Positions 27,889-37,253 of a stretch of 55,440 nucleotides of DNA are shown piece after piece. This DNA is from Rhodospirillales bacterium (GTDB lineage: Bacteria > Pseudomonadota > Alphaproteobacteria > Acetobacterales > Acetobacteraceae), in the NCBI GenBank assembly GCA_025362815.1, contig JANYFG010000061.1, positions 1 to 55,440 of the forward strand, given 5' to 3'. Under the pieces are notes generated by a model. It was given only the letters and a program-made list of their open reading frames with translations, searched no databases and was not told the origin of the DNA. Each line of letters begins with the position of its first letter. The stretch's first letter is position 1. The position numbers and the translations under genes are program-made.

Positions 27889-28602
27889 CTACACCGCGCG
27901 GAACGTCACCACCAGCACGTCGCGAAAAGCAGGTCTGGCGGGATCGATCGGCTCCACCGCGGTCACCCCGTGGAACACGCGATGGTCGTCCACCAGGGCC
28001 GCCTCGAACGGGTGTTCCAGGGTGAAGCTGCCGAGATCGGTGCCATCGGGGGCATGGATGGTGGTGACGCCCTTGGCGATGTTCTCGCGATTGATCATCA
28101 GCACGAGCACGAAGTCCACCCCGTCGCGGTGCCGCCCCTCGGGCGTGGGCTGGCCGGCCTCGCCCATGCGGGCCTCGATGCGGAACTGGTGCGTCTCGAT
28201 ATGCCACACGCGGTCCCGGGCGATGCCGCCGAACAGCGACAGACACGCCGCCAGGATCGCCTGGAAGCTGGCGCCGGAGGCCACATGGGCCGGCATCGGC
28301 TCGAACCACCGCGCCACGCCGCCGTTCAGCCGGTTGTAATCCACGGTCTGGTAATGCGGCGCATGCGCGTCGCGCGTCACGGCGCCGCCCTTGGCGTGAA
28401 ACACCGCATAGCGCCGCCGCCGGTAGCGGCCACCATCGGCCATGTAGACGTCCTGCGCCATGCCGTCCCAGCTCGCCGCCAGCGTCGCCCAGTCCGACAG
28501 GCTGCCAGCCTTTTCCAGCCACGCGCGCGAGGTGGCGGCATCGAGGAACGCAAAGCCGCCCGAGACGAGATCGGCTTCGGCATTTTCGCTGGGCAGGGTC
28601 AC
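27889..28602 (-). CDS. 2OG-Fe(II) dioxygenase (BsmA / amino-acid hydroxylase type)
   Basis: 237 residues. The sequence matches the 2OG-Fe dioxygenase family that includes bacterial amino-acid hydroxylases. The iron triad is suggested by GRHRDGVDFVLVLMI (His and Asp) and VFHGVTAVEPI (second His). HQFRIEAR and RDVLVVTF near the end are family landmarks. The substrate is unknown, and free amino acids are plausible from the family. It starts 8 bases after the stop of the mechanosensitive channel gene and is probably cotranscribed with it. Confidence 0.82.
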   Translation of the reverse strand: MTLPSENAEADLVSGGFAFLDAATSRAWLEKAGSLSDWATLAASWDGMAQDVYMADGGRYRRRRYAVFHAKGGAVTRDAHAPHYQTVDYNRLNGGVARWFEPMPAHVASGASFQAILAACLSLFGGIARDRVWHIETHQFRIEARMGEAGQPTPEGRHRDGVDFVLVLMINRENIAKGVTTIHAPDGTDLGSFTLEHPFEAALVDDHRVFHGVTAVEPIDPARPAFRDVLVVTFRAV

Positions 28603-28610
28603 CGCGGCTC

Positions 28611-31139
28611 CTATGTCTTGACGGGTATCGCACCCGCGGCGGCCGCAACCGTTGCAGCCTGGGCTGTCACGGGCACGGCGGCCGTATCGGGATCGTCACT
28701 ATTCGCCTCCCCCGGCGCCGGCGCCATGCTCAACACGCGATAGCTGGTCATCGGCGATTCGATGGCCAGCGCGTCGAACCGGTACTTGATCCGCCGGTTC
28801 AGCTCGCGCCCCACCGACCAGCGGCTGGCCGGCAGGGTCTTGATGCGGATGCGCAGCACCCACGCGGTGTCGATGAACTTCTCCAGGCCCATCACCTCCA
28901 GATCGGCCAGGATCAGCCCGCGCCACGGCTGCTCGGTGCGCATCCGGGCCGCGAGCTCCTTGAGAAGATCCGAGATCCGGTCTGGCTCCTCGTTCAGCCC
29001 GATGCTGACATCCACCACCGCGAACCCGTAGTCGCGCGTGGAATTGGTCACCGTCGTCACCGCGCTGAAGGGCACGATATGCACGGCGCCGTCCAGCGCG
29101 CGCAGCCGGATGGTGCGGATGGACAGGTTCTCCACCGTGCCGCTCAACCCGCCCAGGGTCACCACGTCGCCCACCTGCATGGCGTTCTCCAACAGCAGGA
29201 ACAGCCCGGTGATGATGTCCTGCACCAGCTTCTGGCTGCCGAAGCCGATGGCCAGGCCGATCACGCCCGCGCCGGCCAGCAGGGGGGCGATGTTCACCCC
29301 GATCTCACTTAAAATCACGAGCCCCGCGATCAGGCTCACGGTGACCAGAAGCGTGGTGCGAAACATCGGCAGCAAGGTACGCAGGCGGGCGGACCGCGCC
29401 AGCTGCGCGTTGCGCGCGAGTTGGGCCAGGTGCCGGGCGATGGCGGCATTCACCAGCTCCCACACGCCCACGGCCACCACCACCGTGGCGGCGATCGTGC
29501 CGAACGCCAGCGCCACCCGCGCGCCGAGCTGCTGCGGCGCGAACCAGCCCACCGCGTTGAAGCCCCAGGCCTGCAACAGCAGCACCAGCGCCAGGGCGGA
29601 GATGGCGAAATGCACCACGGCGCCCACCACCGGATGATAGCCGTAAAGCCGGCTCTCAAGGCCGGGATAGCGCTCATCCATGCCATCCACGGAACGCAAC
29701 AGCCGGTCGATCAGCGCCTGGGCGCCAAGCCCCAGAAGCCGCGCCACGCCCAGCACCACCACCGCCGACAGCATGATGTGCAGCAGACGCGAGAATCCGT
29801 CCTCGATGTCCAGCGCCCAGACCAGCCACAGCGCCAGCAGATACACCAGCAGAATGCGATGCCATGACGACGCCAGCGCGTTGCGCAGCCCCGCCAGCAA
29901 ACCGGTGCTGCCCTCCCGGGCGCGGAGCGCGTTCTTCATGCCGCGCCGGTTGCGCATCACGATCCGCACCACGAGAATATAGATCGCCAGCGCCGTGAGC
30001 TTCAGCAGCGCGTCATGGGCCAGCTGGTAAAGGCCGAACAGCAACCCGGCCTCCGCCACCGCGTAACCCGCCACCGCCACCGCCGACAGAACCGCCACTT
30101 CGCGCTGGCAGACGCGGGCCGCGCGGTCGCCGATCGGCAACAGCCGCAGCTTTGCGCTGCCCGGAGAGGCCACGGCCCGGGCCACGGACACCACGAAGCG
30201 CCACAGCACATAGCCGTTCAACACCGCCAGAATGACCAGCCGCGCGGTCAGCCCGCCCGCCACGCCCGCCGCCAGGAGCACGTATCCGGTGGCGACCACC
30301 ACCACAACCGGCAGCAGGTCCAGCGCGAAGCTGGCCGCGATATAGGGCAGACGACGCACCACACCCACGGCGGAGGCCCGCCTGCGCGTCCATTCGGTGG
30401 CCCCTGCCTCGGCATCGGCGATGCCCTGAATGCCGGCGTCGGCGAGGCCCTGAGCATCGGCCAGGCCATGCCCGCGCACCACCGGCGCCCGCGTCCGGAT
30501 CATCTCGATCGGCCGCCGCAGCGCGCGGCGCGCCAGCCATTCGGCCGCGATCCCCGCTCCCAGCACCACCAGCATCCGCCACAGCGCATCAATGATGGCC
30601 AGCTGCGTCTGCCGGTCGGTGGCGAGCCGGGTGACGAAGGCCCAGAGCAGCGGGAAATCGCTGACCGTCTGCACCACGTGCACCACCTGCCCGGACAGGC
30701 CCGCGATCTGTTCGGATGCCCCATACAGCAGCTGCGCCCCCACGCTGCTGGGCGACAGCGCGATGACGGGCGCCCCAGGTTTATCAGCGGGTTTCTCTCC
30801 CGGCTTTTCAGCGGGGCTGGCCTCGGGCGTGGCCTGGGGCGGAGGCGCGGGCGGCTGCGACCCTGTCTGGCCCACGACCGACGCCTGCGGTCCCGCCTTG
30901 GCGATCGCCTCCAGCACCGCGATCAGCTTGGCCCGCTGGGCGTCGTCGCGAATGACGTCCAGCGCCGCGCGGGCCTGCGAGGGGGCGAGTGTGGCGCCAG
31001 CGGGGGGGCCAGCGGGGGCGTTACGGGGCGCCGGTTGCGCGCCAGCGGTCCCCATCGCGACACCCATCGTGACACACAGGCCCAGGCAAAACACGGCGAG
31101 GCGCGCTGAAAGTGTTTTCATGGTCGCGTTGGGGGTCAT
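28611..31139 (-). CDS. MscS-family mechanosensitive channel (large, YbiO-like)
   Basis: 842 residues, much longer than plain MscS. An N-terminal signal-like segment (LAVFCLGLCVTMGVAMGTAGA) is followed by a Pro-rich periplasmic region with KPGEKPADKPG-type repeats, several membrane helices, and the conserved MscS core: the pore-lining helix GAGVIGLAIGFGSQKLVQDI and a beta domain with GDVVTLGGLSGTVENLSIRT. This layout resembles the medium-conductance YbiO group. It opens under osmotic downshock in the inner membrane. The start at 31139 has AAGGG six bases upstream, and an in-frame ATG at 31121 lacks one. Confidence 0.88.
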   Translation of the reverse strand: MTPNATMKTLSARLAVFCLGLCVTMGVAMGTAGAQPAPRNAPAGPPAGATLAPSQARAALDVIRDDAQRAKLIAVLEAIAKAGPQASVVGQTGSQPPAPPPQATPEASPAEKPGEKPADKPGAPVIALSPSSVGAQLLYGASEQIAGLSGQVVHVVQTVSDFPLLWAFVTRLATDRQTQLAIIDALWRMLVVLGAGIAAEWLARRALRRPIEMIRTRAPVVRGHGLADAQGLADAGIQGIADAEAGATEWTRRRASAVGVVRRLPYIAASFALDLLPVVVVVATGYVLLAAGVAGGLTARLVILAVLNGYVLWRFVVSVARAVASPGSAKLRLLPIGDRAARVCQREVAVLSAVAVAGYAVAEAGLLFGLYQLAHDALLKLTALAIYILVVRIVMRNRRGMKNALRAREGSTGLLAGLRNALASSWHRILLVYLLALWLVWALDIEDGFSRLLHIMLSAVVVLGVARLLGLGAQALIDRLLRSVDGMDERYPGLESRLYGYHPVVGAVVHFAISALALVLLLQAWGFNAVGWFAPQQLGARVALAFGTIAATVVVAVGVWELVNAAIARHLAQLARNAQLARSARLRTLLPMFRTTLLVTVSLIAGLVILSEIGVNIAPLLAGAGVIGLAIGFGSQKLVQDIITGLFLLLENAMQVGDVVTLGGLSGTVENLSIRTIRLRALDGAVHIVPFSAVTTVTNSTRDYGFAVVDVSIGLNEEPDRISDLLKELAARMRTEQPWRGLILADLEVMGLEKFIDTAWVLRIRIKTLPASRWSVGRELNRRIKYRFDALAIESPMTSYRVLSMAPAPGEANSDDPDTAAVPVTAQAATVAAAAGAIPVKT

Positions 31140-31236
31140 GCCGCACCCTTGGATGTCAACAAAACAACAGGCCCCCACGTTGCCGAAATGAGGGCGGCGG
31201 GGCTGTTCCTCGGCGGAATACGGCATATATCGGGAC

Positions 31237-31431
31237 ATGATTACTTTTCTGACAGTCCTCGTGGTCCTCGGCATGCTCGCCACGCTGGGCATCCTGTTCG
31301 CCGGCATGGTGGGTATCGCGCGGCCCGGCAGCAGCCCCACCCGTTCGAACAAGCTCATGCAATGGCGGGTTATCCTGCAGGGCGTCACGCTGGCGCTGTT
31401 CGCGCTTCTGCTTTTGCTGATACGCCACTGA
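31237..31431 (+). CDS. HIG1-domain twin-transmembrane protein
   Basis: 64 residues. Two membrane helices (ITFLTVLVVLGMLATLGILF and VILQGVTLALFALLLLLI) surround a loop, GSSPTRSNKLMQWR, which is the HIG1/RCF-type signature. Mitochondrial relatives help assemble or tune cytochrome oxidase. In alphaproteobacteria this gene commonly sits just before etfBA or a cobalamin adenosyltransferase (from memory). A respiratory role is plausible but not shown. Confidence 0.82.
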   Translation: MITFLTVLVVLGMLATLGILFAGMVGIARPGSSPTRSNKLMQWRVILQGVTLALFALLLLLIRH

Positions 31432-31452
31432 ACCGCGCCGCGCCTTGGGTGT

Positions 31453-31482
31453 TTGACTTGGATCAGGCCCGGCACATATGGT
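31453..31482 (+). promoter_or_regulatory. candidate sigma70 promoter of the etfBA-hbd operon
   Basis: TTGACT (31453-31458) matches the -35 consensus in five of six bases. A -10 candidate is TATGGT (31477-31482, spacer 18) or CATATG (31475-31480, spacer 16). It lies about 75-100 bases before the etfB ATG in a gap with no other gene. Confidence 0.42.
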
Positions 31483-31553
31483 CCGCGCCATCGTAGGGCG
31501 CTGCCACACTCCATCGCAACGCGCCCCTCATTCCACAAGCGGCAAGGCAGACC

Positions 31554-32303
31554 ATGAAGATTCTCGTCCCCGTCAAGCGTGTGGTCGACTACAACGTGAA
31601 AATCCGCGTGAAATCGGACGGCACGGGCGTCGAGACCAGTGGCGTGAAGATGTCGATGAACCCGTTCGACGAAATCGCCGTCGAGGAGGCCGTGCGCTTG
31701 AAGGAAAAGGGGGTCGCCACCGAAATCGTGGCCGTCTCCATGGGCCTGGCCAACTGTGCCGAGACCATCCGCACCGCGCTGGCCATGGGGGCGGATCGCG
31801 GCATCCTGGTGGAAACCGATGTGGAACTGCAGCCGCTCGCCGTCGCCAAGCTCCTGCGCGCCATCGCCGCGAACGAGAAGCCCGGCATGATCATCATGGG
31901 CAAGCAGGCCATCGACGACGACATGAACGCCACCGGCCAGATGCTCGCCGCCCTGCTCGGCTGGGGCCAGGGCACCTTCGCCAGCAAGATCACCATCGAG
32001 GGCGACAAGGCCACCGTCACGCGCGAGGTGGATGGCGGGCTTGAAACCGTCGCGCTGACCCTGCCCGCGATCGTGACCACCGACCTGCGGCTGAACGAGC
32101 CGCGCTACGCCTCGCTGCCGAACATCATGAAGGCGCGCAAGAAGCCGATCGAGACGATCAAGCCGGCCGATCTCGGCGTGGACCCCGCCCCGCGCCTCAC
32201 CACCCTCAAAGTGGCCGAGCCGCCGAAGCGCGTGGCCGGCACGAAGGTGGCGTCGGTGGCCGAACTGGTGGAAAAACTGAAATTCGAAGCGAAGGTGATC
32301 TGA
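31554..32303 (+). CDS. etfB: electron transfer flavoprotein beta subunit
   Basis: 249 residues, full length. With EtfA it accepts electrons from acyl-CoA and other dehydrogenases and passes them to ETF-ubiquinone oxidoreductase. It shows [20 protein letters not shown] at the start, the [19 protein letters not shown] segment, [22 protein letters not shown], and the ETF-beta signature [29 protein letters not shown] region. It is two bases before etfA, so the two subunits are made together. Confidence 0.97.
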   Translation: MKILVPVKRVVDYNVKIRVKSDGTGVETSGVKMSMNPFDEIAVEEAVRLKEKGVATEIVAVSMGLANCAETIRTALAMGADRGILVETDVELQPLAVAKLLRAIAANEKPGMIIMGKQAIDDDMNATGQMLAALLGWGQGTFASKITIEGDKATVTREVDGGLETVALTLPAIVTTDLRLNEPRYASLPNIMKARKKPIETIKPADLGVDPAPRLTTLKVAEPPKRVAGTKVASVAELVEKLKFEAKVI

Positions 32304-32305
32304 GC

Positions 32306-33238
32306 ATGGCCGTTCTCGTCCTCCTCGACCACGAAGGCGGCACCATCAAGCAGCCGTCGCGCTCCGCCGTCGCCGCCGCCGCGGCCTTGGGCGACGTGCA
32401 TGTGCTGGTGGCCGGCACCAATCCCCAAGGCGCCACCGCGGCGTCCGCCCTGCCGGGCGTGGCCAAGGTATTGACCGCCGCCCACGCCAGCTACGACCAC
32501 GCTCTGGCCGAACCGCTGGCCGCCCTGCTGGTGGCGCTGGCACCCGGCTACACCCATCTGCTCGCCGGCAGCACCGCCATCGGCAAGAATGTGATGCCCC
32601 GCGTGGCCGCCCTGCTCGACGTGCAGCCGATCAGCGACATCTCCCTCGTCATCGACGCGGACACGTTCGTGCGCCCCATCTATGCGGGCAACGCGCTGGC
32701 CACGGTGAAAAGCAGCGACACCATCAAGGTGATGACCGTCCGCGCCGCCAGCTTCGACCCTGTGGCCGCCACCGGCGGCACAGCACCCATCGAGGCGGCC
32801 GCCACGGTGGCCGACCCAGGTCTGTCGAGCTTCGTCTCCGCCGAACTGTCCAAGTCCGAGCGCCCGGAACTCACCGCCGCCCGCGTGGTGGTGTCCGGCG
32901 GGCGCGGCATGCAGAACGGCGAGAACTTCAAGCTGCTGGACCCCATCGCCGACCTGCTCGGCGCCGCCGTCGGCGCGTCGCGGGCCGCGGTGGATGCGGG
33001 GTTCGTGCCCAACGACTACCAGGTGGGCCAGACCGGCAAGATCGTGGCGCCCGACCTTTACGTGGCCATCGGCATTTCCGGCGCCATCCAGCATCTGGCC
33101 GGCATGAAGGACAGCAAGGTCATCGTGGCCATCAACAAGGACGAGGAGGCGCCGATCTTCCAGGTGGCCGATTACGGCCTGGTGGCGGACCTGTTCACCG
33201 TGCTGCCCGAGTTGAAGGCGGAGCTTGAACGCGCATGA
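32306..33238 (+). CDS. etfA: electron transfer flavoprotein alpha subunit
   Basis: 310 residues, full length. It binds the FAD of the ETF heterodimer. The C-terminal FAD domain has [19 protein letters not shown], the [20 protein letters not shown] block, [18 protein letters not shown] and [19 protein letters not shown]. The N-terminal domain starts [20 protein letters not shown]. It overlaps the following dehydrogenase gene by 4 bases (ATGA), consistent with one operon for fatty-acid or butyrate metabolism. Confidence 0.97.
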   Translation: MAVLVLLDHEGGTIKQPSRSAVAAAAALGDVHVLVAGTNPQGATAASALPGVAKVLTAAHASYDHALAEPLAALLVALAPGYTHLLAGSTAIGKNVMPRVAALLDVQPISDISLVIDADTFVRPIYAGNALATVKSSDTIKVMTVRAASFDPVAATGGTAPIEAAATVADPGLSSFVSAELSKSERPELTAARVVVSGGRGMQNGENFKLLDPIADLLGAAVGASRAAVDAGFVPNDYQVGQTGKIVAPDLYVAIGISGAIQHLAGMKDSKVIVAINKDEEAPIFQVADYGLVADLFTVLPELKAELERA

Positions 33239-34134
33239 GTGACGCGCCCGTGGTTCGCCGGGTCATCCAGCGGGTCGGCGTCATCGGGGCCGGCCAGATG
33301 GGCAACGGCATCGCGCATGTCTGCGCCGCCGCGGGCCTGGACGTCGTGATGCTGGACGTGAAGGCGGATGCGCTGGCCCGCGCCATGGCCACCATCGGCC
33401 GCAACATGGACCGGCAGGTGACCAAGGGCACGCTGTCCGCCGAGGCGAAGGACGCGGCCCTGGGCCGGATCGTCACCACCAGCGACTATGCCGGCTTCGG
33501 CGACTGCGACCTGGTGATCGAGGCGGCGACCGAGAAAGAGGAGCTGAAACGCAGCATCTTTAAAACACTGGTGCCGCATCTGAACGCCACCGCGATGATC
33601 GCGTCGAACACGTCGTCCATCTCCATCACCCGCCTCGCCGCCGGCACCGATCGCCCGGAGCGGTTCATCGGCATGCACTTCATGAACCCGGGTCCGGTGA
33701 TGAAGCTGGTGGAGATCATCCGCGGCATCGCCACCGACGAGCCGACCTTTCAGGCCACGATGGCGCTCGCTGCGACACTTGGCAAAACCACGGCCGTCGC
33801 CGAGGATTTCCCGGGATTCATCGTCAACCGCATCCTGGTGCCGATGATCAACGAGGCGGTCTATGCGGTCTATGAAGGTGTCGGCACCATCGCCAGCATC
33901 GACACCGGCCTGCGCCTGGGCGCCAATCACCCGATGGGCCCGCTCGAGCTCGCCGACTTCATCGGGCTCGATACCTGCCTGTCGATCATGCAGGTGCTGC
34001 ACGACGGATTGTCCGACAGCAAATACCGCCCCTGCCCGCTGCTGGTGAAATATGTCGAGGCCGGCTGGTTCGGCCGCAAGACCGGCCGCGGCTTCTACGA
34101 CTATACCGTCACCCCGCCGAAGCCCACGCGGTAG
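33235..34134 (+). CDS. hbd: 3-hydroxybutyryl-CoA / 3-hydroxyacyl-CoA dehydrogenase
   Basis: 299 residues, the usual length of the single-domain enzyme. It oxidises or reduces 3-hydroxyacyl-CoA with NAD. The N-terminal binding motif is GVIGAGQMGNGIAHVCAAAG. EAATEKEELKRSIF and ASNTSSISITRLAA are typical, the catalytic His lies in GMHFMNPGPVMKLVEI, and GKTTAVAEDFPGFIVNRIL marks the junction to the C-terminal helical domain. Coupling to etfBA by ATGA supports a role in beta-oxidation or polyhydroxybutyrate metabolism. Chain-length preference is unknown. Confidence 0.94.
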   Translation: MSDAPVVRRVIQRVGVIGAGQMGNGIAHVCAAAGLDVVMLDVKADALARAMATIGRNMDRQVTKGTLSAEAKDAALGRIVTTSDYAGFGDCDLVIEAATEKEELKRSIFKTLVPHLNATAMIASNTSSISITRLAAGTDRPERFIGMHFMNPGPVMKLVEIIRGIATDEPTFQATMALAATLGKTTAVAEDFPGFIVNRILVPMINEAVYAVYEGVGTIASIDTGLRLGANHPMGPLELADFIGLDTCLSIMQVLHDGLSDSKYRPCPLLVKYVEAGWFGRKTGRGFYDYTVTPPKPTR

Positions 34135-34218
34135 CGCCTCAACCCTGTCGCGGCACGGGTATCTCCCGCTCGAAAACGGCATTTGCCTCACCGGCGCAAT
34201 GCTGGCTTGGTTTCCGCC

Positions 34219-35418
34219 ATGGCATATCCCTACTGGCTCCCTCTGCTGCTGGGCTTCCTCTCCGCCGTCGGCCCGCTGTCGACGGACATGTATCTGCCCG
34301 CCTTCCCCGCCATCGAGACGTCGCTGGGTATCCGCATGGGCTCCGCGCAGGTTACGCTGGCCACGTGGTTTCTGGGCCTTGCCATCGGGCAGATCACCCA
34401 AGGCTCGCTGGCGGACCGGTTCGGCCGGCGCCGGCCGTTGATCGTGGCCACCGCCATCTTCACGCTGGCCAATATCGGCTGCGCGCTCGCCACCGATCTC
34501 ACCACGCTGTCGATCATGCGCTTCCTCGCGGCCCTCGGCGGCTCCGCCAGCATGGTGATCCCGCGCGCCATCGTGCGCGACCTGTCGGAAGGCCATGCGG
34601 CGGCGCGGATGATGAGCAAGCTGATCCTGGTCAGCGGCGTGGCGCCGATCCTGGCCCCCACGCTGGGCGGGCTGATGCTGAACTATGCCACCTGGCACTG
34701 GATCTTCTGGTTCGCCGTGATCTACGGCGCCATCTGCTGCGCTCTGGTGGCGTATCTGCTGCCGGACACGCTGCCGCCGGAAAAGCGGGTGAAGCAAAGC
34801 CTGGGGCGCATGGTGGCGCGCTACGGCGACATCCTGTCCGAGCGGACGTTCCTCACGCATGCGATGATGGGCGGCAGCGGCATGTTCGCGATGTTCGCCT
34901 TCATCGGCGGCTCGCCGGGCGTGTTCATCGACGGGATGCACCTGCCGCCGTCGTTGTATGCGGTGATGTTCAGCTCGTGCGCGATCTTCTTCGTCATCGG
35001 CTCGCAACTGAACCCCACGCTGCTGCAGCGCCTGGGCTCGGACAGGATGCTGAACCTCGCCAGCCGCACCTTCCTGGTGGCCACGATCGTGCTTTCCAGC
35101 GTGGCGTTCATCACGCGCCTGCTGCCCGGCGGTACGCAATGGTGGATGATCCTGCCGCCGATCATGGTGATGATGGGCTGCCAGGGCTTCAACATGCCCA
35201 ACACCACCGTGGGCGCCTTGCAGCGCCACGCCGCCCATGCCGGAACGGCGTCCGCGCTGATGGGCATGACGGGGTTCTGCCTTGCGGCCGTCAGCGGCCT
35301 GCTAGTGGGGCAGTTGAGCGACGGATCGGCCCGGGCCATCGCGGTGCTGGGGCTGATCGGGGCCATCAGTGCCAATATCGCCAATCACTACCGCAGGCGC
35401 GGCCTGGTTAAAGCATAA
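34219..35418 (+). CDS. Bcr/CflA-family multidrug efflux MFS transporter
   Basis: 399 residues with about 12 membrane helices. The drug-resistance motifs are present: LSTDMYLPAFPAIETSLG (Bcr/CflA start), GSLADRFGRRRPLIVAT (MFS motif A) and RAIVRDLSEGHAAARMMSKL. The family exports drugs, peptides or small metabolites across the inner membrane using the proton gradient. The ATG at 34219 was chosen from homology. A TTG at 34183 would add 12 residues. No good ribosome site is seen. It ends 11 bp before the next gene. Confidence 0.88.
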   Translation: MAYPYWLPLLLGFLSAVGPLSTDMYLPAFPAIETSLGIRMGSAQVTLATWFLGLAIGQITQGSLADRFGRRRPLIVATAIFTLANIGCALATDLTTLSIMRFLAALGGSASMVIPRAIVRDLSEGHAAARMMSKLILVSGVAPILAPTLGGLMLNYATWHWIFWFAVIYGAICCALVAYLLPDTLPPEKRVKQSLGRMVARYGDILSERTFLTHAMMGGSGMFAMFAFIGGSPGVFIDGMHLPPSLYAVMFSSCAIFFVIGSQLNPTLLQRLGSDRMLNLASRTFLVATIVLSSVAFITRLLPGGTQWWMILPPIMVMMGCQGFNMPNTTVGALQRHAAHAGTASALMGMTGFCLAAVSGLLVGQLSDGSARAIAVLGLIGAISANIANHYRRRGLVKA

Positions 35419-35429
35419 GGAAGCATGGC

Positions 35430-36200
35430 ATGACGTTGATCGTGGGTATCCCCGCCTGCAACCGGATGTTGAACGCGTTGCATGTTCACTACGCGCCGGC
35501 GCGCTATGGCGAGGCGCTCATGTTCTGCGCCGGCGCCCTGCCGGTTCTGCTGCCACCCGTCGGCGTCGGCATGCTCGATGTCCTCGACCGGCTCGACGGT
35601 CTTTTGCTCGATGGCAGCCCCAGCAACGTGCAGCCCGCGCTCTACGGCGAGAGCACCGATGCCACCCCCGACAAGCACGACCCGCAGCGGGACGCCACCA
35701 CGCTTCCCCTGGTGCGCGAGGCTCTGGCGCGCGGCATGCCGGTTCTGTGCATCTGCCGCGGCCTGCAGGAGCTGAACGTGGCGATGGGCGGCAGCCTGCA
35801 CCAGCAGGTCCACGACGTGGCGGGACGCCGCGATCATCGCTCCGGCGCGGGTCTGCCGCCCACCGCCACGCTCGACGAGAAATTCGGCTACAAGCACAAT
35901 GTCGCCGTCTCCGGCCAGTTCGCGGCCATGGTGGGCAGCCGCGAGATCACTGTGAACTCGCTGCACGAGCAGGCGCTGGACCGGATCGCCGAGGGCCTGG
36001 TGGTGGAAGGCGTGGCGGAGGACGGCACGGTGGAAGCGGTGCGCGTGGCGGGCGCCGCAAGCTTCGCATTCGGCGTGCAGTTCCATCCCGAATGGCATGT
36101 CCAGACCGACGCCGCCAGCCGCGCCATCTTCGAAGCGTTCGGCCGGGCCTGCGCGGCCTATAGGTCCGGCACGATCCCGACGATCGATGGCGGATCGTAG
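35430..36200 (+). CDS. gamma-glutamyl-gamma-aminobutyrate hydrolase-like class I glutamine amidotransferase
   Basis: 256 residues. This belongs to the peptidase C26 / PuuD group of glutamine amidotransferase-like hydrolases. The nucleophile cysteine is in PVLCICRGLQELNVAMGG, and the His-Glu of the triad in GVQFHPEWHVQ. DGLLLDGSPSNVQPALYG near residue 55 is typical of the family. It may hydrolyse gamma-glutamyl amides such as gamma-glutamyl-GABA, but no other putrescine genes are here, so the substrate is uncertain. AAGGA precedes the ATG. It ends at a complex bidirectional terminator region. Confidence 0.88.
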   Translation: MTLIVGIPACNRMLNALHVHYAPARYGEALMFCAGALPVLLPPVGVGMLDVLDRLDGLLLDGSPSNVQPALYGESTDATPDKHDPQRDATTLPLVREALARGMPVLCICRGLQELNVAMGGSLHQQVHDVAGRRDHRSGAGLPPTATLDEKFGYKHNVAVSGQFAAMVGSREITVNSLHEQALDRIAEGLVVEGVAEDGTVEAVRVAGAASFAFGVQFHPEWHVQTDAASRAIFEAFGRACAAYRSGTIPTIDGGS

Positions 36201-36293
36201 GAAGGAAGGCCTTCTTTTCTGAAAAAAAGAAGCAAAAGACTTTTATCCATGAAGTTTTTTGCTTCTTTTGTTCACAAAAGAACTGCTTCCTTC
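36201..36293. terminator. multi-hairpin bidirectional terminator between convergent genes
   Basis: Several overlapping inverted repeats fill the gap. The main one is AAAAGAAGCAAAA/TTTTGCTTCTTTT (36225-36237 with 36257-36269), extendable inward to nearly 19 bp. Others are GAAGGCCTTC (36205-36214), CTTTTG/CAAAAG (36265-36280), a competing CTTCTTT/AAAGAAG pair (36211-36230), and outer arms GAAGGAAG (36201-36208) with CTTCCTTC (36286-36293). T- and A-runs flank the stems, so it can stop transcripts from both sides. Confidence 0.8.
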
Positions 36294-37251
36294 AATAACC
36301 CCTCACGATATCGAAGAGATTCGGCATCGCCTTGCCCGCCTCAAACGCCGCCAAATTCACGAGAAAAAGCTTCACGCTATCCGCCGCATACGTCTTTGGA
36401 TCATCCGCCGCCACATGCGGCGTGATCACCAGATTGCGCGTGGTCCACAGCCGATGCCCCGCCGGAATCGGCTCGGGCACGAATACGTCCAGCACCGCAC
36501 CGCCGAGACGGCCGGAATCGAGCATGTCGCACAGCGCGTCCTGGTCGATCAGCGCACCGCGCCCGTAATTGATCACAAAGGCGCCTTCGGGGAGCAGGCC
36601 GAGCCGGCGGCGATCGATCATGCCCTGGGTGCGCGGCGTCAGCGGGGCCGCCAGGAACAGGAATTCCACCTCCGGCAACACCGCGTCGAGATCGGCCACC
36701 GCCACCGTTTCGTCGAAATCCGGGTGGGGGACGGCCTGCGTGCGTACGCCCACGCTGCGCATGCCGAACGCGCGGGCCATGCGCCCGGCGGCGGCGCCGA
36801 GGTCGCCGGTGCCGATCACCGCGATGCGCCGGCCCGCCAGCACCGAGCCGTAATGCTTCTCCCATCGGCCGGCCTGCTGGGCTGCGATCATCTGGGGCAT
36901 TTTGCCGGCCAGCATCAGCAGCGCCATGGCCGCGTATTCTCCGGCCCGCGCGCCGTGCACGCCACTGTTGTTGACCAGCGCCACACCCGGCGGCAGCCAA
37001 TCGAACGGCGCCAGGCGATCGAGCCCTGCGGACGTGCAAAAGATCATCTTCAGATGCGGCGCGTCGCAGGGCAGGTATTTCGACAGCGCCGCCGTGCTCG
37101 TCACCAGGAACGCCGCCTCGGCCATGCCGGCGCGAAACCCGGCCTCGTCATCGGCGAAGCTTGCCGGCGAAGGCCCGCCCAACCGTGTCCACATGTCCTC
37201 GGAAATGGCAAATTCCGGGTCGTTCGGCGTGTTCTGAACATGGGTCCGCAT
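36292..37251 (-). CDS. D-isomer-specific 2-hydroxyacid dehydrogenase
   Basis: 319 residues. This NAD(P)-dependent enzyme family reduces 2-oxoacids such as glyoxylate or hydroxypyruvate. The Rossmann motif is RRIAVIGTGDLGAAAGRMAR. The catalytic residues are in FVINYGRGALIDQ (Arg), VFVPEPIPAGHRLW (Glu) and VITPHVAADDP (His). The substrate is not predictable. It lies 2 bases after the SpoU methylase gene on the same strand and its stop is at the edge of the terminator region. Confidence 0.88.
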   Translation of the reverse strand: MRTHVQNTPNDPEFAISEDMWTRLGGPSPASFADDEAGFRAGMAEAAFLVTSTAALSKYLPCDAPHLKMIFCTSAGLDRLAPFDWLPPGVALVNNSGVHGARAGEYAAMALLMLAGKMPQMIAAQQAGRWEKHYGSVLAGRRIAVIGTGDLGAAAGRMARAFGMRSVGVRTQAVPHPDFDETVAVADLDAVLPEVEFLFLAAPLTPRTQGMIDRRRLGLLPEGAFVINYGRGALIDQDALCDMLDSGRLGGAVLDVFVPEPIPAGHRLWTTRNLVITPHVAADDPKTYAADSVKLFLVNLAAFEAGKAMPNLFDIVRGY

Positions 37252-37253
37252 GG

